This document shows positions 39,518 through 48,703 of a stretch of DNA of 64,000 nt, piece after piece. A program made the translations under genes and the position numbers. The notes under the pieces were generated by a model that ran no database searches, was not told where the DNA came from, and saw only the letters and a program-made list of their open reading frames with translations. Position 1 is the stretch's first letter. Each line of letters starts with the position of its first letter. This DNA is from Pseudomonas lurida (GTDB lineage: Bacteria > Pseudomonadota > Gammaproteobacteria > Pseudomonadales > Pseudomonadaceae): positions 62,001 through 126,000 of the forward strand of contig NZ_JAAMRE010000002.1 of assembly GCF_013522705.1 (NCBI RefSeq), written 5' to 3'.

Positions 39518-41110
39518 TCAAGGCTTGACGCTGACCTTGGAGAAGTCCTGGCGCCCGAACGGGCTGACCTGATACCCCTCGACGCCTTTGCGCGTCAGGG
39601 CGAAGGCGGTGGGGTGCGCCAGCGGCAACCAGAGCGCCTGTTGCTGGATCTGGGCCTGGGCCTGTTGATACAGCTTGCTGCGCACGCCTTGTTCGCTGGT
39701 GGTCTTGCCAGCATTGATCAGCTTGTCCAGGGTCGGGTCGCAATAGCGTGCGAAGTTGGTGCCGGACTTCACCGCTGCACAGGAAAACTGCGGGGTCAGG
39801 AAATTGTCCGGATCGCCGTTGTCGCCGGCCCAGCCCATGAACAGCAGGTCGTGCTCGCCGGCCTTGGCGCGGCGGATCAACTCGCCCCATTCGATGACGC
39901 GGATCTCGGCCTGGATGCCGACCTTGGCCAGGTCGGCCTGCAGCAATTGCGCGCCCAGGTTGGGGTTGGGGTTCAGCAGGCTGCCGGTAGGGCGCGTCCA
40001 GATTGTGGTTTTGAAGCCATCCTTGAGGCCGGCGCGGTCCAGCAACGTCTTGGCTTTGGCGAGGTCCTGTGGATAGCCCGGCAACTCCTTGGCAAAACTC
40101 CAGGTGTTCGGCGGGTAAGGCCCGTTGGCGGCTTCGGCGGTGCCTTCGAACACGGCTTTGAGGTAACTGCCCTTGTCGAATGCCAGGTTGATGGCCTGGC
40201 GCACTTCGGGTTTGTCCAGCGGTGGATGCTGGCTGTTGATGGCCACAAAGGCGGTCATGAACGCGGCGGTTTTCTCGATTTTGAGGGCGGCATCCTTTTC
40301 GGCTTGCGCCACATCCAGAGGCTTGGGCGACAGGGCGATCTGGCATTCGTCGCGGTGCAACTTCTGCAGTCGCACATTGGCGTCCGGAGTGATCGCGAAG
40401 ATCAAGTTATCCACAGCCGGTTTGCCGGCGAAATAGTCCGGGTTGGCTTTGTAGCGCACCACGGCGTCTTTCTGAAACCGCACGAAAACGAACGGGCCGG
40501 TGCCGACAGGGTGGCTATTGAGCTTTTCCGGCGTGCCGGCCTTGAGCAATTTGTCGGCGTACTCCGCCGGGTAGATCGAGGCGAAGCCCATGCTCAAGGC
40601 CGCAAGGAACGTGGAGTCGGCGTGGTCCAAGGTGAAGCGCACGGTGAGTGGGTCCAGAGCATCGATCTTCTTGACCAGAGCGGGCAATTGAAGCGATTGG
40701 GCATGGGGGAAACCGCTCTGGGCGATCTTATGCCAAGGGTTGGCCGGGTCGAGCATGCGCTCGAAGCTGAAGCGTACGTCTTCGGCCGTCAGCGTCCGGC
40801 TCGGTGTGAAATACTCGGTGCGGTGGAATTTCACATCGGGATGCAGCTTGAAGGTATAGGTCAGGCCGTCGGGCGAGACTTCCCAGCTGTCGGCCAGGCT
40901 TGGCACGAGCTTGCCGCTGGCGGCGTCGTAGTCGACCAGACGGTTCATCAGCACGTCGGCCGAGGCGTTGGTGGTGGTCAGCGAGTTGTACTGCACCACA
41001 TCGAACCCTTCGGGGCTGGCCTCGGTGCAGACGCTCAGATTACTGGCGGCAGAGGCCAGCGGCGCAATAAAGAGAGGGGCAAGCAAGAGCGGCAGGGCTG
41101 CGAGGCGCAT
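39518..41110 (-). CDS. ABC transporter peptide-binding protein (DppA/SBP_bac_5 family)
   Basis: The 530-residue product has a signal peptide ending near LASAAS (about residue 20) and the family body (GFDVVQYNSLTTTNAS, LADSWEVSPDGLTYTFKLHPDVKFH). It should bind oligopeptides or similar solutes in the periplasm. No permease or ATPase genes are adjacent, so it must work with a transporter elsewhere or in sensing. ATG 41110 is preferred over the frame opening at 41287. Confidence 0.92.
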   Translation of the reverse strand: MRLAALPLLLAPLFIAPLASAASNLSVCTEASPEGFDVVQYNSLTTTNASADVLMNRLVDYDAASGKLVPSLADSWEVSPDGLTYTFKLHPDVKFHRTEYFTPSRTLTAEDVRFSFERMLDPANPWHKIAQSGFPHAQSLQLPALVKKIDALDPLTVRFTLDHADSTFLAALSMGFASIYPAEYADKLLKAGTPEKLNSHPVGTGPFVFVRFQKDAVVRYKANPDYFAGKPAVDNLIFAITPDANVRLQKLHRDECQIALSPKPLDVAQAEKDAALKIEKTAAFMTAFVAINSQHPPLDKPEVRQAINLAFDKGSYLKAVFEGTAEAANGPYPPNTWSFAKELPGYPQDLAKAKTLLDRAGLKDGFKTTIWTRPTGSLLNPNPNLGAQLLQADLAKVGIQAEIRVIEWGELIRRAKAGEHDLLFMGWAGDNGDPDNFLTPQFSCAAVKSGTNFARYCDPTLDKLINAGKTTSEQGVRSKLYQQAQAQIQQQALWLPLAHPTAFALTRKGVEGYQVSPFGRQDFSKVSVKP

Positions 41111-41391
41111 ATTCGGTTTCCTTTGCAGATCGTAGGCCCATCTGCGAGTGCAGTCTGGAAAAGTCCTACCGTAGAGGTCTGATTGATAAATGACTAGCCC
41201 ATTTTTGCCTGTGCTTTTGCGGCAAATGCTGTTTTGATGGCGCCTCGGTTCGTTTCGCCGTGCGCTCGGCACCGTGCATGAGGGCATAAACTGATTCTGT
41301 GCGACGAGCGGTCAGCGGTAAGGGCGGCCCCTCCTGGCAGCGGTTCGGGCGCCAGTGGCGTTGAATTAAGCTGGGAAAAACACACGGGCTG

Positions 41392-41420
41392 TTGTTGCGC
41401 CTGGGTCTTTCTGGTATAAA
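41392..41420 (+). promoter_or_regulatory. Promoter of rpmB-rpmG
   Basis: TTGTTG at 41392-41397 and TATAAA at 41415-41420 are 17 bases apart, a good sigma-70 pair. Transcription would start near 41427, leaving a leader of about 140 bases. The rest of the gap back to 41111 shows no other feature. Confidence 0.7.
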
Positions 41421-41489
41421 GCAGCGCTCTTTTCTAGGGGCCCGGTTCCTTCGCTTGTAGGTGTAGCCGGTAAGACCCTAAAGAAACGC

Positions 41490-41543
41490 GGCGCCTGGCG
41501 CCAAATGACTGAGAGATTAAGCGGCCAACCCATGCCGGGTTGG
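41490..41543 (+). promoter_or_regulatory. Structured leader of rpmB
   Basis: GGCG/CGCC (41490-41502) and CCAACCC/GGGTTGG (41525-41543) form two hairpins between the promoter and the rpmB ribosome-binding site. Autoregulation by a ribosomal protein is possible. I know of no matching Rfam class and cannot test one here. Confidence 0.4.
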
Positions 41544-41568
41544 GCATGTGGTTTTAGAGGGCTGAGGC

Positions 41569-41802
41569 ATGTCGAGAGTCTGTCAAGTTACCGGTAAGGG
41601 TCCGGTGACTGGGAATAACATTTCCCACGCAAATAACAAAACCCGTCGTCGTTTCCTGCCGAACCTGCAGCATCACCGCTTCTGGGTTGAAGAAGAGAAA
41701 CGTTTCGTGCGTCTGCGCGTATCCGCCAAAGGCATGCGTATCATCGACAAGCGTGGCATCACTGCCGTGCTGGCCGACATCCGCCGCGCTGGCAAGGTTT
41801 AA
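41569..41802 (+). CDS. rpmB: Ribosomal protein bL28
   Basis: The 77-residue protein reads [16 protein letters not shown], then [14 protein letters not shown] and [10 protein letters not shown], matching bL28. It binds the 50S subunit near the E site. The gene pairs with rpmG 11 bases downstream. Confidence 0.98.
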   Translation: MSRVCQVTGKGPVTGNNISHANNKTRRRFLPNLQHHRFWVEEEKRFVRLRVSAKGMRIIDKRGITAVLADIRRAGKV

Positions 41803-41813
41803 GGAGCTATATC

Positions 41814-41969
41814 ATGCGTGAATTGATTCGAATGATCTCTAGCGCCGGTACTGGTCACTTCTACACTACCGACAAGAACAAGCGTACTACCCCGGACAAG
41901 CTCGAAAAGAAAATGTTCGACCCGCGCGTTCGCAAGCACGTGATCTACAAAGAAGGCAAAATCAAGTAA
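41814..41969 (+). CDS. rpmG: Ribosomal protein bL33
   Basis: A 51-codon gene starts [17 protein letters not shown] and ends [11 protein letters not shown], matching bL33. It contains no cysteine, so it is the zinc-independent form. An AAGGAG lies upstream. A strong terminator follows after 18 bases. Confidence 0.97.
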   Translation: MRELIRMISSAGTGHFYTTDKNKRTTPDKLEKKMFDPRVRKHVIYKEGKIK

Positions 41970-41987
41970 TTGATTTGCTTCCTTGTG

Positions 41988-42026
41988 AAAAAAAGCCCGT
42001 ATCTCACGATACGGGCTTTTTTTTGC
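41988..42026. terminator. Bidirectional terminator after rpmG
   Basis: AAAAAAAGCCCGTATC and GATACGGGCTTTTTTTT form a hairpin with A and T runs. It serves rpmBG and the convergent cupin gene. Confidence 0.93.
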
Positions 42027-42040
42027 GTCCGATTTATTGA

Positions 42041-42403
42041 TCAGGCTTTCTGTTCGAATACCACATAGATCTTGCGGCAAGGTTCGAGCACTTCCCAGGT
42101 TCCGCTGAATCCGGCGGGGATCACGAAACGGTCACCGGCGCGCAAGGTCTTGGCGTTGCCTTTGCCATCGCGCAGCACCGACACACCCTGCACGATTTCG
42201 CAGTACTCATGTTCGGTGTAATTAACCGCCCATTGCCCCACTTCACCTTCCCAGACGCCCGCATTCATCTGGCCGCAGGGGCTGTTGTAATGGTTGTAGA
42301 CGGTCTGCTCGGGATCGCCCTTGAGGATTTTTTCTGCGGCAGGGCGGTAGCGGTCTGGGGCGGTGTTGGCCTGGCTGAAGTCGACGATGTCCTGGATGCT
42401 CAT
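42041..42403 (-). CDS. Small cupin-domain protein
   Basis: The 120-residue protein is a single cupin barrel of the DUF861/EutQ-like type (WAVNYTEHEYCEIVQGVSVL, LRAGDRFVIPAGFSGTWEV). The substrate is unknown. It is divergent from the aldehyde dehydrogenase gene, with an operator-like inverted repeat in its upstream region, so it may take part in polyamine or aldehyde metabolism. Confidence 0.85.
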   Translation of the reverse strand: MSIQDIVDFSQANTAPDRYRPAAEKILKGDPEQTVYNHYNSPCGQMNAGVWEGEVGQWAVNYTEHEYCEIVQGVSVLRDGKGNAKTLRAGDRFVIPAGFSGTWEVLEPCRKIYVVFEQKA

Positions 42404-42445
42404 ATGCGTGTCCCGTCTGGCCTGCGGTTGGAGAGCCCAAAGTCT

Positions 42446-42465
42446 ATGTTTATTAAAATGAACAT
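42446..42465. promoter_or_regulatory. Operator-like inverted repeat near the cupin/aldehyde dehydrogenase genes
   Basis: ATGTTTATT and AATGAACAT form an imperfect inverted repeat with a 2-base centre (8 of 9 positions match). It contains ATGAACA, which resembles the recalled E. coli PuuR operator. It lies 42 bases upstream of the cupin start. Confidence 0.4.
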
Positions 42466-42633
42466 CGCAAGGGCGTTTGCCGCCGTTATGTCAAATATAT
42501 TGAAACATCCCTGGCCGCTGGTTTAGGGTGGCAGCTGCCTTTGAGCCGAGCAGTTGGCTGGCGGGCAAGAATTCTTTGAGGCTGCCGGGCGACATCACCT
42601 GGCCCTCGTATTCAATAAGAGGAGGACACTCGC

Positions 42634-44127
42634 ATGACCACCCTGACCCGTGCCGACTGGGAACAACGCGCCAAGGATCTGAAGATCGAAGGCCGCGCCT
42701 ATATCAATGGCGAATACACCACCGCCGTTTCCGGCAGTACCTTCGAGTGCATCAGCCCGGTGGACGGCCGCCTGCTGACCACCGTTGCCAGCTGTGACGC
42801 CGACGATGCCCAGCGCGCCGTGGAAAACGCCCGCGCCACCTTCAATTCGGGTGTGTGGTCGCGCCTGGCACCGGCTAAACGCAAAGCCACCATGATCCGT
42901 TTCGCCGCGTTGCTCAAAGCCAACGCCGAAGAGCTGGCGCTGCTCGAAACCCTGGACATGGGCAAGCCCATCAGCGATTCCCTGAACATCGACGTTCCCG
43001 GTGCCGCCAACGCCTTGAGCTGGAGCGGGGAAGCCATCGACAAGATTTACGACGAAGTGGCGGCCACGCCTCATGACCAGCTGGGTCTGGTGACCCGTGA
43101 GCCGGTCGGCGTGGTGGGCGCCATCGTGCCGTGGAACTTCCCGTTGATGATGGCCTGCTGGAAACTCGGTCCGGCGCTGTCCACCGGTAACTCGGTGATC
43201 CTCAAGCCGTCCGAAAAATCTCCGCTGACCGCCATCCGCATCGCGGCCCTGGCCGTTGAAGCCGGTATCCCGAAAGGCGTGTTCAACGTTCTGCCAGGCT
43301 ACGGTCACACTGTGGGTAACGCCTTGGCGTTGCACATGGATGTCGACACGCTGGTGTTCACGGGCTCCACCAAGATTGCCAAGCAACTGTTGATTCGTTC
43401 CGGCGAATCGAACATGAAGCGCGTATGGCTGGAAGCGGGCGGCAAGAGCCCGAACATCGTGTTTGCCGACGCTCCGGATCTGCAGGCCGCCGCCGAGTCG
43501 GCCGCCAGTGCCATCGCCTTCAACCAGGGTGAAGTGTGCACCGCCGGCTCGCGCCTGCTGGTGGAGCGTTCGATCAAGGACACCTTCCTGCCCCTGGTGA
43601 TCGAGGCCCTCAAAGGCTGGAAGCCCGGCAACCCGCTGGACCCGGCGACCAACGTCGGTGCCCTGGTGGACACCCAGCAGATGAACACGGTGCTGTCCTA
43701 CATCGAGGCGGGCCACGCCGACGGCGCCAAGCTGGTGGCGGGCGGCAAGCGCACCCTGGAAGAGACCGGCGGTACCTACGTCGAGCCGACGATTTTCGAC
43801 GGTGTGACCAATGCGATGAGAATCGCCCAGGAAGAAATCTTCGGTCCAGTGCTGTCGGTGATCACCTTCGACAACGCCGACGAAGCGATCAAGATCGCCA
43901 ACGACACCCAATACGGCCTGGCCGCGGCGGTGTGGACTGCGGACATCTCCAAGGCGCACCTGACCGCCAAGGCGCTGCGCGCGGGTAGCGTGTGGGTCAA
44001 CCAGTACGACGGCGGCGACATGACCGCGCCGTTCGGTGGCTTCAAGCAATCGGGTAACGGTCGCGACAAGTCGCTGCATGCGTTCGATAAGTACACCGAG
44101 CTGAAGGCCACCTGGATCAAGCTCTGA
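42634..44127 (+). CDS. pauC: Gamma-glutamyl-gamma-aminobutyraldehyde/aminoaldehyde dehydrogenase (KauB/PauC-like)
   Basis: The 497-residue protein is a full-length NAD(P)+-dependent aldehyde dehydrogenase with VPWNFPLMM, the general base in LEAGGKSPN (about Glu267) and catalytic Cys302 in GEVCTAGS. Similarity to PuuC/KauB and its place beside rpmBG point to oxidation of aminoaldehydes from polyamines. An AGGAGG precedes the ATG. PauR and a PuuB-like oxidase are encoded further along the window. Confidence 0.88.
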   Translation: MTTLTRADWEQRAKDLKIEGRAYINGEYTTAVSGSTFECISPVDGRLLTTVASCDADDAQRAVENARATFNSGVWSRLAPAKRKATMIRFAALLKANAEELALLETLDMGKPISDSLNIDVPGAANALSWSGEAIDKIYDEVAATPHDQLGLVTREPVGVVGAIVPWNFPLMMACWKLGPALSTGNSVILKPSEKSPLTAIRIAALAVEAGIPKGVFNVLPGYGHTVGNALALHMDVDTLVFTGSTKIAKQLLIRSGESNMKRVWLEAGGKSPNIVFADAPDLQAAAESAASAIAFNQGEVCTAGSRLLVERSIKDTFLPLVIEALKGWKPGNPLDPATNVGALVDTQQMNTVLSYIEAGHADGAKLVAGGKRTLEETGGTYVEPTIFDGVTNAMRIAQEEIFGPVLSVITFDNADEAIKIANDTQYGLAAAVWTADISKAHLTAKALRAGSVWVNQYDGGDMTAPFGGFKQSGNGRDKSLHAFDKYTELKATWIKL

Positions 44128-44145
44128 GCACCCCTGCAGGCCAAA

Positions 44146-44234
44146 TGTGGGAGCGGGCTTGCCCGCGAATGCGGTATGACAGTCGCCGTTGTCGCGTCTG
44201 ATACAGCGCATTCGCGAGCAAGCCCGCTCCCACA
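44146..44234. repeat. REP doublet (REPIN), GCGGGC class
   Basis: Two 28-base inverted arms (44146-44173 and 44207-44234) differ at one position. The core is GCGGGCTTGC, unlike the GGGGGC class at 18130 and 61986. It lies between the dehydrogenase and MFS genes. Confidence 0.88.
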
Positions 44235-44275
44235 CTGTTTTGTACGAACCCGTAGATATCCACAGGAGCGTGGCA

Positions 44276-45421
44276 ATGCGTTGGGCGACTTACTTTGCCG
44301 TCCTGGCTTCGGTACTCAGCGTGGGCCTGGCGCTGGGCGTCAGCATGCCGCTGGTGTCCTTGCGCCTGGAAGGCTGGGGCTATGGCAGCTTCGCCATTGG
44401 CGTAATGGCGGCGATGCCAGCATTTGGTGTACTGCTCGGCGCCAAACTCTCCAGTCGCCTGGCGGCGTGGCTGGGCACCGCCAACCTGATGCGCCTGTGC
44501 CTGTGGGCCGGTGCGGTGTCCATCGGGTTGCTGGCGATCCTGCCCAGTTACCCGGTGTGGCTGGTGCTGCGCTTGATGATCGGCGTGATCCTGACCATCG
44601 TGTTTGTCCTCGGCGAAAGCTGGATCAATCAATTGGTGGTCGAGCAGTGGCGTGGACGGCTGGTGGCGTTGTACGGCTGCAGCTATGCGTTGAGCCAGTT
44701 GTCGGGGCCTTTGTTACTGGGCGTGATCGGCACCGGGCATGACTACGGCTTTTGGGTCGGCGTGGGGCTTCTGATGGTTGCGCCGCTGCTGTTGCTGGGG
44801 CGCTCCGGCGCGCCCACGGCCGAAGCGTTCAGCGTCACCTTTGTCGACCTGTGGCGTTTTTGCCGCAGCCTGCCGGCGATTGCGTGGGCGGTGGCGCTGT
44901 TTGCTGCGTTCGAAGCAATGATCCTGACGCTGCTGCCGGTGTATTGCCTGCAGCAGGGGTTCACCGCTGAAACTGCCCTGGCGATGGTCAGCGCCGTTGT
45001 CGTTGGCGATGCGCTGCTGCAGTTGCCCATCGGCGCGCTGGCCGATTACCTGCCGCGCCGAACATTGTTTCTGGGCTGTGCGCTGCTGTTACTGGTGTCG
45101 AGCCTGGCAATTCCTGCGTTGATGCACACGCTGTTGATCTGGCCGGTGTGGGTGCTGTTCGGCGCCAGTGCCGGCGGATTGTTCACGCTGTCGTTGATTC
45201 TGATCGGCGAGCGCTATCGCGATGATGCGCTGGTGCGGGCCAATGCCCATATCGCGCAGCTGTGGGGCATCGGGTGTCTGATTGGGCCGCTGGTGGCCGG
45301 CGCCGGCAGCCAGTGGATCAGCGGACACGCGCTGCCGTTGCTGATGGCGGCCGGGGCAGTGGGGCTGGTGCTGCTGTTACTGCGCCAAGGCGCTTTCGGC
45401 GCCACACAACCGTGTTCTTAA
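44276..45421 (+). CDS. MFS transporter
   Basis: The 381-residue protein has about twelve hydrophobic helices and the major-facilitator pattern (GAKLSSRLAAWLG; GESWINQLVVEQWRGRLVALYG), resembling the YcaD/UMF branch. The substrate is unknown. ATG 44276 is chosen for the CAGGAG upstream; the frame from 44189 lies in the REP element. The stop overlaps the end of the convergent phospholipase-D-like gene. Confidence 0.88.
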   Translation: MRWATYFAVLASVLSVGLALGVSMPLVSLRLEGWGYGSFAIGVMAAMPAFGVLLGAKLSSRLAAWLGTANLMRLCLWAGAVSIGLLAILPSYPVWLVLRLMIGVILTIVFVLGESWINQLVVEQWRGRLVALYGCSYALSQLSGPLLLGVIGTGHDYGFWVGVGLLMVAPLLLLGRSGAPTAEAFSVTFVDLWRFCRSLPAIAWAVALFAAFEAMILTLLPVYCLQQGFTAETALAMVSAVVVGDALLQLPIGALADYLPRRTLFLGCALLLLVSSLAIPALMHTLLIWPVWVLFGASAGGLFTLSLILIGERYRDDALVRANAHIAQLWGIGCLIGPLVAGAGSQWISGHALPLLMAAGAVGLVLLLLRQGAFGATQPCS

Positions 45422-46989
45422 AGCATGCGCTCCAGGCCGACTGAGGTGGCGAACCATGCGTTGAAACGCCGCCACCAACTGCCTGGCTCGCGCGTCAGGG
45501 TGTGCAGTTGGCCGTTATCCTCGGTTACCCACACCACCTGGCCGTCTTGCAGTTTCGCCTCATAACTGAGTGCTGGCGCCATGCCCTGCAGCGCCAGGTT
45601 ACGCACGTGCTCGGCCAGTTCGGGGCTGTCCACCAGCACGCCGACTTCGGTGTTCCACAGCACCGACCGTGGGTCGAAGTTGAACGAGCCGATAAACGAT
45701 TTTTCGCGATCAAAGATCATCGCCTTGCTGTGCAGGCTCGAATCCGAACCGCGGAACGTGCCGCGCCGGAACAGGTGCGGTCCGCTGCCGGCGCTGGGGT
45801 CGCCGGGTTGACGGCGCAATTCGTACAGCTTTACGCCGTGTTCGAGCAACGCTTTGCGGTAGGGCGCGTAGCCGCCGTGTACGGCCGGCACGTCGGTGGC
45901 TTCCAGGGAGTTGGTCAACAGGCGCACCGAAACCCCGGCGTCGGCGCGTCCAGTCAGGTACACCAGGCCGGGCTGGCCGGGCACAAAATACGCTGAGATC
46001 ATCACCAGTTCGCGGTTGACTCGTTCCAGCTCCGGCGCCAGTTGGGTGGTCAGCAGCAGTTGCGGGTCCGGGTCCGCCTTGGCCAGCACCTTGCTCGGTG
46101 CGTCCCACAGCGCCTGGTTCCAGGCCCAGATCAGTTCGCGGCGCCAGATGTCCATGCGTGGCTGAGTCTTGTAGGTGCGCAAGCGGTTGTACAGCGCGTG
46201 GTTCTGCTGGCGTGATTCGGCGAGCGACGCCTCCAGGCGCACGCGTGCGACGGCCAGGTCGCCTTTTGACGGCGGGTTGGAAACGAAGTCGTCGATGGGC
46301 TTGCTCAGGGCGCTGTTCCAGTACTGATCGAAGCTGTGCCCCAGTTGCTCGGCCACCGGCCCCACGCTGAGCATGTCGATGTCGGTGAAATTCAGATTGG
46401 GCTCGGCGTCGAAATACTCATCGCCCAGATTGCGCCCGCCGACAATCGCCACGCTGTTGTCCGCCAGCCACAATTTGTTGTGCATGCGTCGGTGTTGCAG
46501 CGACAGGTTGAACAGGCGCCCCATGGCCCGCGTGGCCCCCGTGCTCCGTCCCAGATGCAGCGGGTTGAACAGGCGAATCTCGATCTTGGGGTGGGCGGCG
46601 AGGGTGGCGATGATCTGGTCGAGGCCGTCGCTGGTGGTGTCGTCCAGCAGGATGCGTACGCGCACGCCACGGTCGGCGGCCTTGAGCAGCTCGTCCACCA
46701 GCATGCGAGTGCTGATGCCGTCGTGCACGATGTAGTACTGCAGGTCGAGGCTGGTCTGGGCGTTGCGGATCAGTTCGGCGCGGGCCATGAACGCTTCGCT
46801 GCTGTTGGGCAGCAGGCGAAAACCCGAACGGCCCTGGTAAGGCGCGGCCTGGGCCTGGATCGAACGGCCGAACGAAGACGCCGTCGCGGGCAGGGCGTCG
46901 CTGGGGATGCGCGGGGCATGCACCGTTGCGCAGCCAGCCAAGGCCAGGGCGAGTACCAATGTGAACAGCTGGGCAGGTCGCAATCTCAA
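45418..46989 (-). CDS. Phospholipase D/cardiolipin-synthase-like lipoprotein
   Basis: The 523-residue protein has a lipobox LAGC (17-20) and two complete HKD motifs: HNKLWLAD (His170, Lys172, Asp177) and HSKAMIFD (His420, Lys422, Asp427). It should be an active phosphatidyltransferase or phosphodiesterase at the membrane. Relatives include YmdC/ClsC-type cardiolipin synthases; the exact reaction is not established. It overlaps the MFS gene by 4 bases. Confidence 0.87.
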   Translation of the reverse strand: MRLRPAQLFTLVLALALAGCATVHAPRIPSDALPATASSFGRSIQAQAAPYQGRSGFRLLPNSSEAFMARAELIRNAQTSLDLQYYIVHDGISTRMLVDELLKAADRGVRVRILLDDTTSDGLDQIIATLAAHPKIEIRLFNPLHLGRSTGATRAMGRLFNLSLQHRRMHNKLWLADNSVAIVGGRNLGDEYFDAEPNLNFTDIDMLSVGPVAEQLGHSFDQYWNSALSKPIDDFVSNPPSKGDLAVARVRLEASLAESRQQNHALYNRLRTYKTQPRMDIWRRELIWAWNQALWDAPSKVLAKADPDPQLLLTTQLAPELERVNRELVMISAYFVPGQPGLVYLTGRADAGVSVRLLTNSLEATDVPAVHGGYAPYRKALLEHGVKLYELRRQPGDPSAGSGPHLFRRGTFRGSDSSLHSKAMIFDREKSFIGSFNFDPRSVLWNTEVGVLVDSPELAEHVRNLALQGMAPALSYEAKLQDGQVVWVTEDNGQLHTLTREPGSWWRRFNAWFATSVGLERML

Positions 46990-47226
46990 GGGGATGTGTC
47001 TCGCTGAGGGGGCGCGGCGTTGGACAACACGCTTTGCGAAATGTCATGGGCGTTGATTGGAACGCGCAGGTTGCCCAGGCAGCACACCTGCCTTTGATTT
47101 GGAGACATTCCCTACAGATCAGCGCGGGGCGCTGCCCGGATTATTTCGACGTCGCCGATGCCCCGCGGCGCATCTGGGCCGACGGAGTGCGGCGCGTCCG
47201 ACTAATCCAATCAAGAAAAAACCAAC

Positions 47227-47877
47227 ATGAAAAAACAACGTATCTTGACCGCCCTCATCATCGCGATGGCGCCGCTTGCGGCCAATGCCGCCAGTGTCGA
47301 CCTGACCGTCAGCGGTACGGTCGTGCCCACCTCCTGCGTACCGTCCTTTGCGGGCGGCTCCCATGTGAACCTGGGCCAGGTCGAAGCTTCCCGTTTGAAC
47401 CAGGAGCGCCAGACCGATCTGCCGCCGCGCGATATCAACCTGATCATTGCCTGCGACGCCCCGGCGCCGGTGGAAATTGCCGTCGTGGATAACCGCGCGG
47501 AAACCAAGGCCCCCGGCATGCTCTTCAAAAATAACCCGAGCGTGGGCCTGTATTACGGCCTGGGCAGTGTCCAGGGCGTGCCGATCGGCGGGTTTGGTCT
47601 GTCGGTGGGGCAGCCAACCACCGACGGCACGGCCCAGACGTTCCTGGTGCGTACGCCGGAAAACCCGGTATGGCGCGTGCCGACCAGCGGCCTGGTATCC
47701 AATTCGCCGACGTCCTACTCCTGGGGTGAGAGTGCGGCTGCGGGGCCGGCGGCAGCGCGTCTGCATTCGTTCCCGATGCAGGTTCTCCCAGCGATTCGCC
47801 GTGCGTCGGCGCTGCCGGAGACCACTGATTCGTACGAGCTCTCCGGGTCCGTCACGTTTAACGTCTTCTACCTCTGA
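47227..47877 (+). CDS. DUF1120 fimbrial-type subunit
   Basis: The 216-residue product has a Sec signal ending near LAANAAS (about residue 21). It carries two cysteines with pilin-like spacing (SGTVVPTSCVPSF; LIIACDAP) and a C-terminal beta-strand SGSVTFNVFYL suited to donor-strand exchange. It heads a chaperone-usher operon and is the likely main subunit. No good ribosome-binding site is visible before ATG 47227, which is odd for a structural protein. Confidence 0.82.
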   Translation: MKKQRILTALIIAMAPLAANAASVDLTVSGTVVPTSCVPSFAGGSHVNLGQVEASRLNQERQTDLPPRDINLIIACDAPAPVEIAVVDNRAETKAPGMLFKNNPSVGLYYGLGSVQGVPIGGFGLSVGQPTTDGTAQTFLVRTPENPVWRVPTSGLVSNSPTSYSWGESAAAGPAAARLHSFPMQVLPAIRRASALPETTDSYELSGSVTFNVFYL

Positions 47878-47998
47878 GGCAGCGCGCGCCAGGCATGACG
47901 GGGCGCTGACCCGGTCGGCCTGAATACGCGACTCAGCCAAACGAAACACGTCGGGCGGCATGGCTGTTACGCCGTCTTGACGTGCCCTGGAGCACTGC

Positions 47999-48703
47999 AT
48001 GAAATCCCATGATTGTTTTCGCGCGTTGAGCGCCGTTGCCCTGTCGTGCCTGGCGTTTGCCAGTCTGTCGACGATGGCGGCAGGCATGGTGCCGCAAACC
48101 CCGGTTGTCATCGTGGACGAAGGGACGGGGGACGCTACGTTGATCGTCAAGAACACCGATGACCAGCCGGCGTTGCTTTACAGCAGCATCGAACACATCG
48201 CTGAGGACCCGGCACCGATCCTGTTGCTGACGCCGCCTGTGATCAGGGTCGAAGCCGGGCAGAGCCAGCAGGTCAGGTTTGTCCTGCACAGCGAAACGCC
48301 ACTGACCACCGAGCGCCTCAAGCGCGCGGTATTCGAGGGCATCAAGCCGCGCCAGAGCGCCGAGGGTGCCCATGTGAGCCTGGGCGTGCGGCAGAACATC
48401 CCGGTGATCCTGCGGCCCGCCAACCTGCCCATCGAGCGCGCGCCCTGGAAGCTCTTGGTCTGGCGCGTGACCGAGGGCAAGGTACAGGTGAGCAATCCCA
48501 GCCCCTATGTGGTTCGTTTATCCAAATCCGTCAGCCTGCTGCCGGGTGGCGAAGTGCTGGACCTGCGGCGCACTTATATTCTGCCGGGGGAGGTGCTGAC
48601 GCCGGCAGGTGACGCTTTTCTGGGCACCCACGTGCGACTGTTTCCGGCGACCACTTATGGGTTCGCGGTCAGCAGCCATGACGCGCCGCTGAGCACGCAG
48701 TAA
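47999..48703 (+). CDS. Periplasmic fimbrial chaperone (PapD-like)
   Basis: The 234-residue protein has a signal peptide ending near STMAAG (about residue 29) and an immunoglobulin-like chaperone body (GMVPQTPVVIVDEGTGDATL, then RQNIPVILRPANLP). The region where family members usually have a conserved Glu-containing signature is divergent (RAVFEGIKPR). It would stabilise pilus subunits and deliver them to the usher. Its stop overlaps the usher ATG. Confidence 0.86.
   Translation: MKSHDCFRALSAVALSCLAFASLSTMAAGMVPQTPVVIVDEGTGDATLIVKNTDDQPALLYSSIEHIAEDPAPILLLTPPVIRVEAGQSQQVRFVLHSETPLTTERLKRAVFEGIKPRQSAEGAHVSLGVRQNIPVILRPANLPIERAPWKLLVWRVTEGKVQVSNPSPYVVRLSKSVSLLPGGEVLDLRRTYILPGEVLTPAGDAFLGTHVRLFPATTYGFAVSSHDAPLSTQ

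Noticed and set aside
42595..44235. Minus-strand open frame of 546 codons opposite pauC
   Set aside because: Antisense to the aldehyde dehydrogenase and runs into a REP element.
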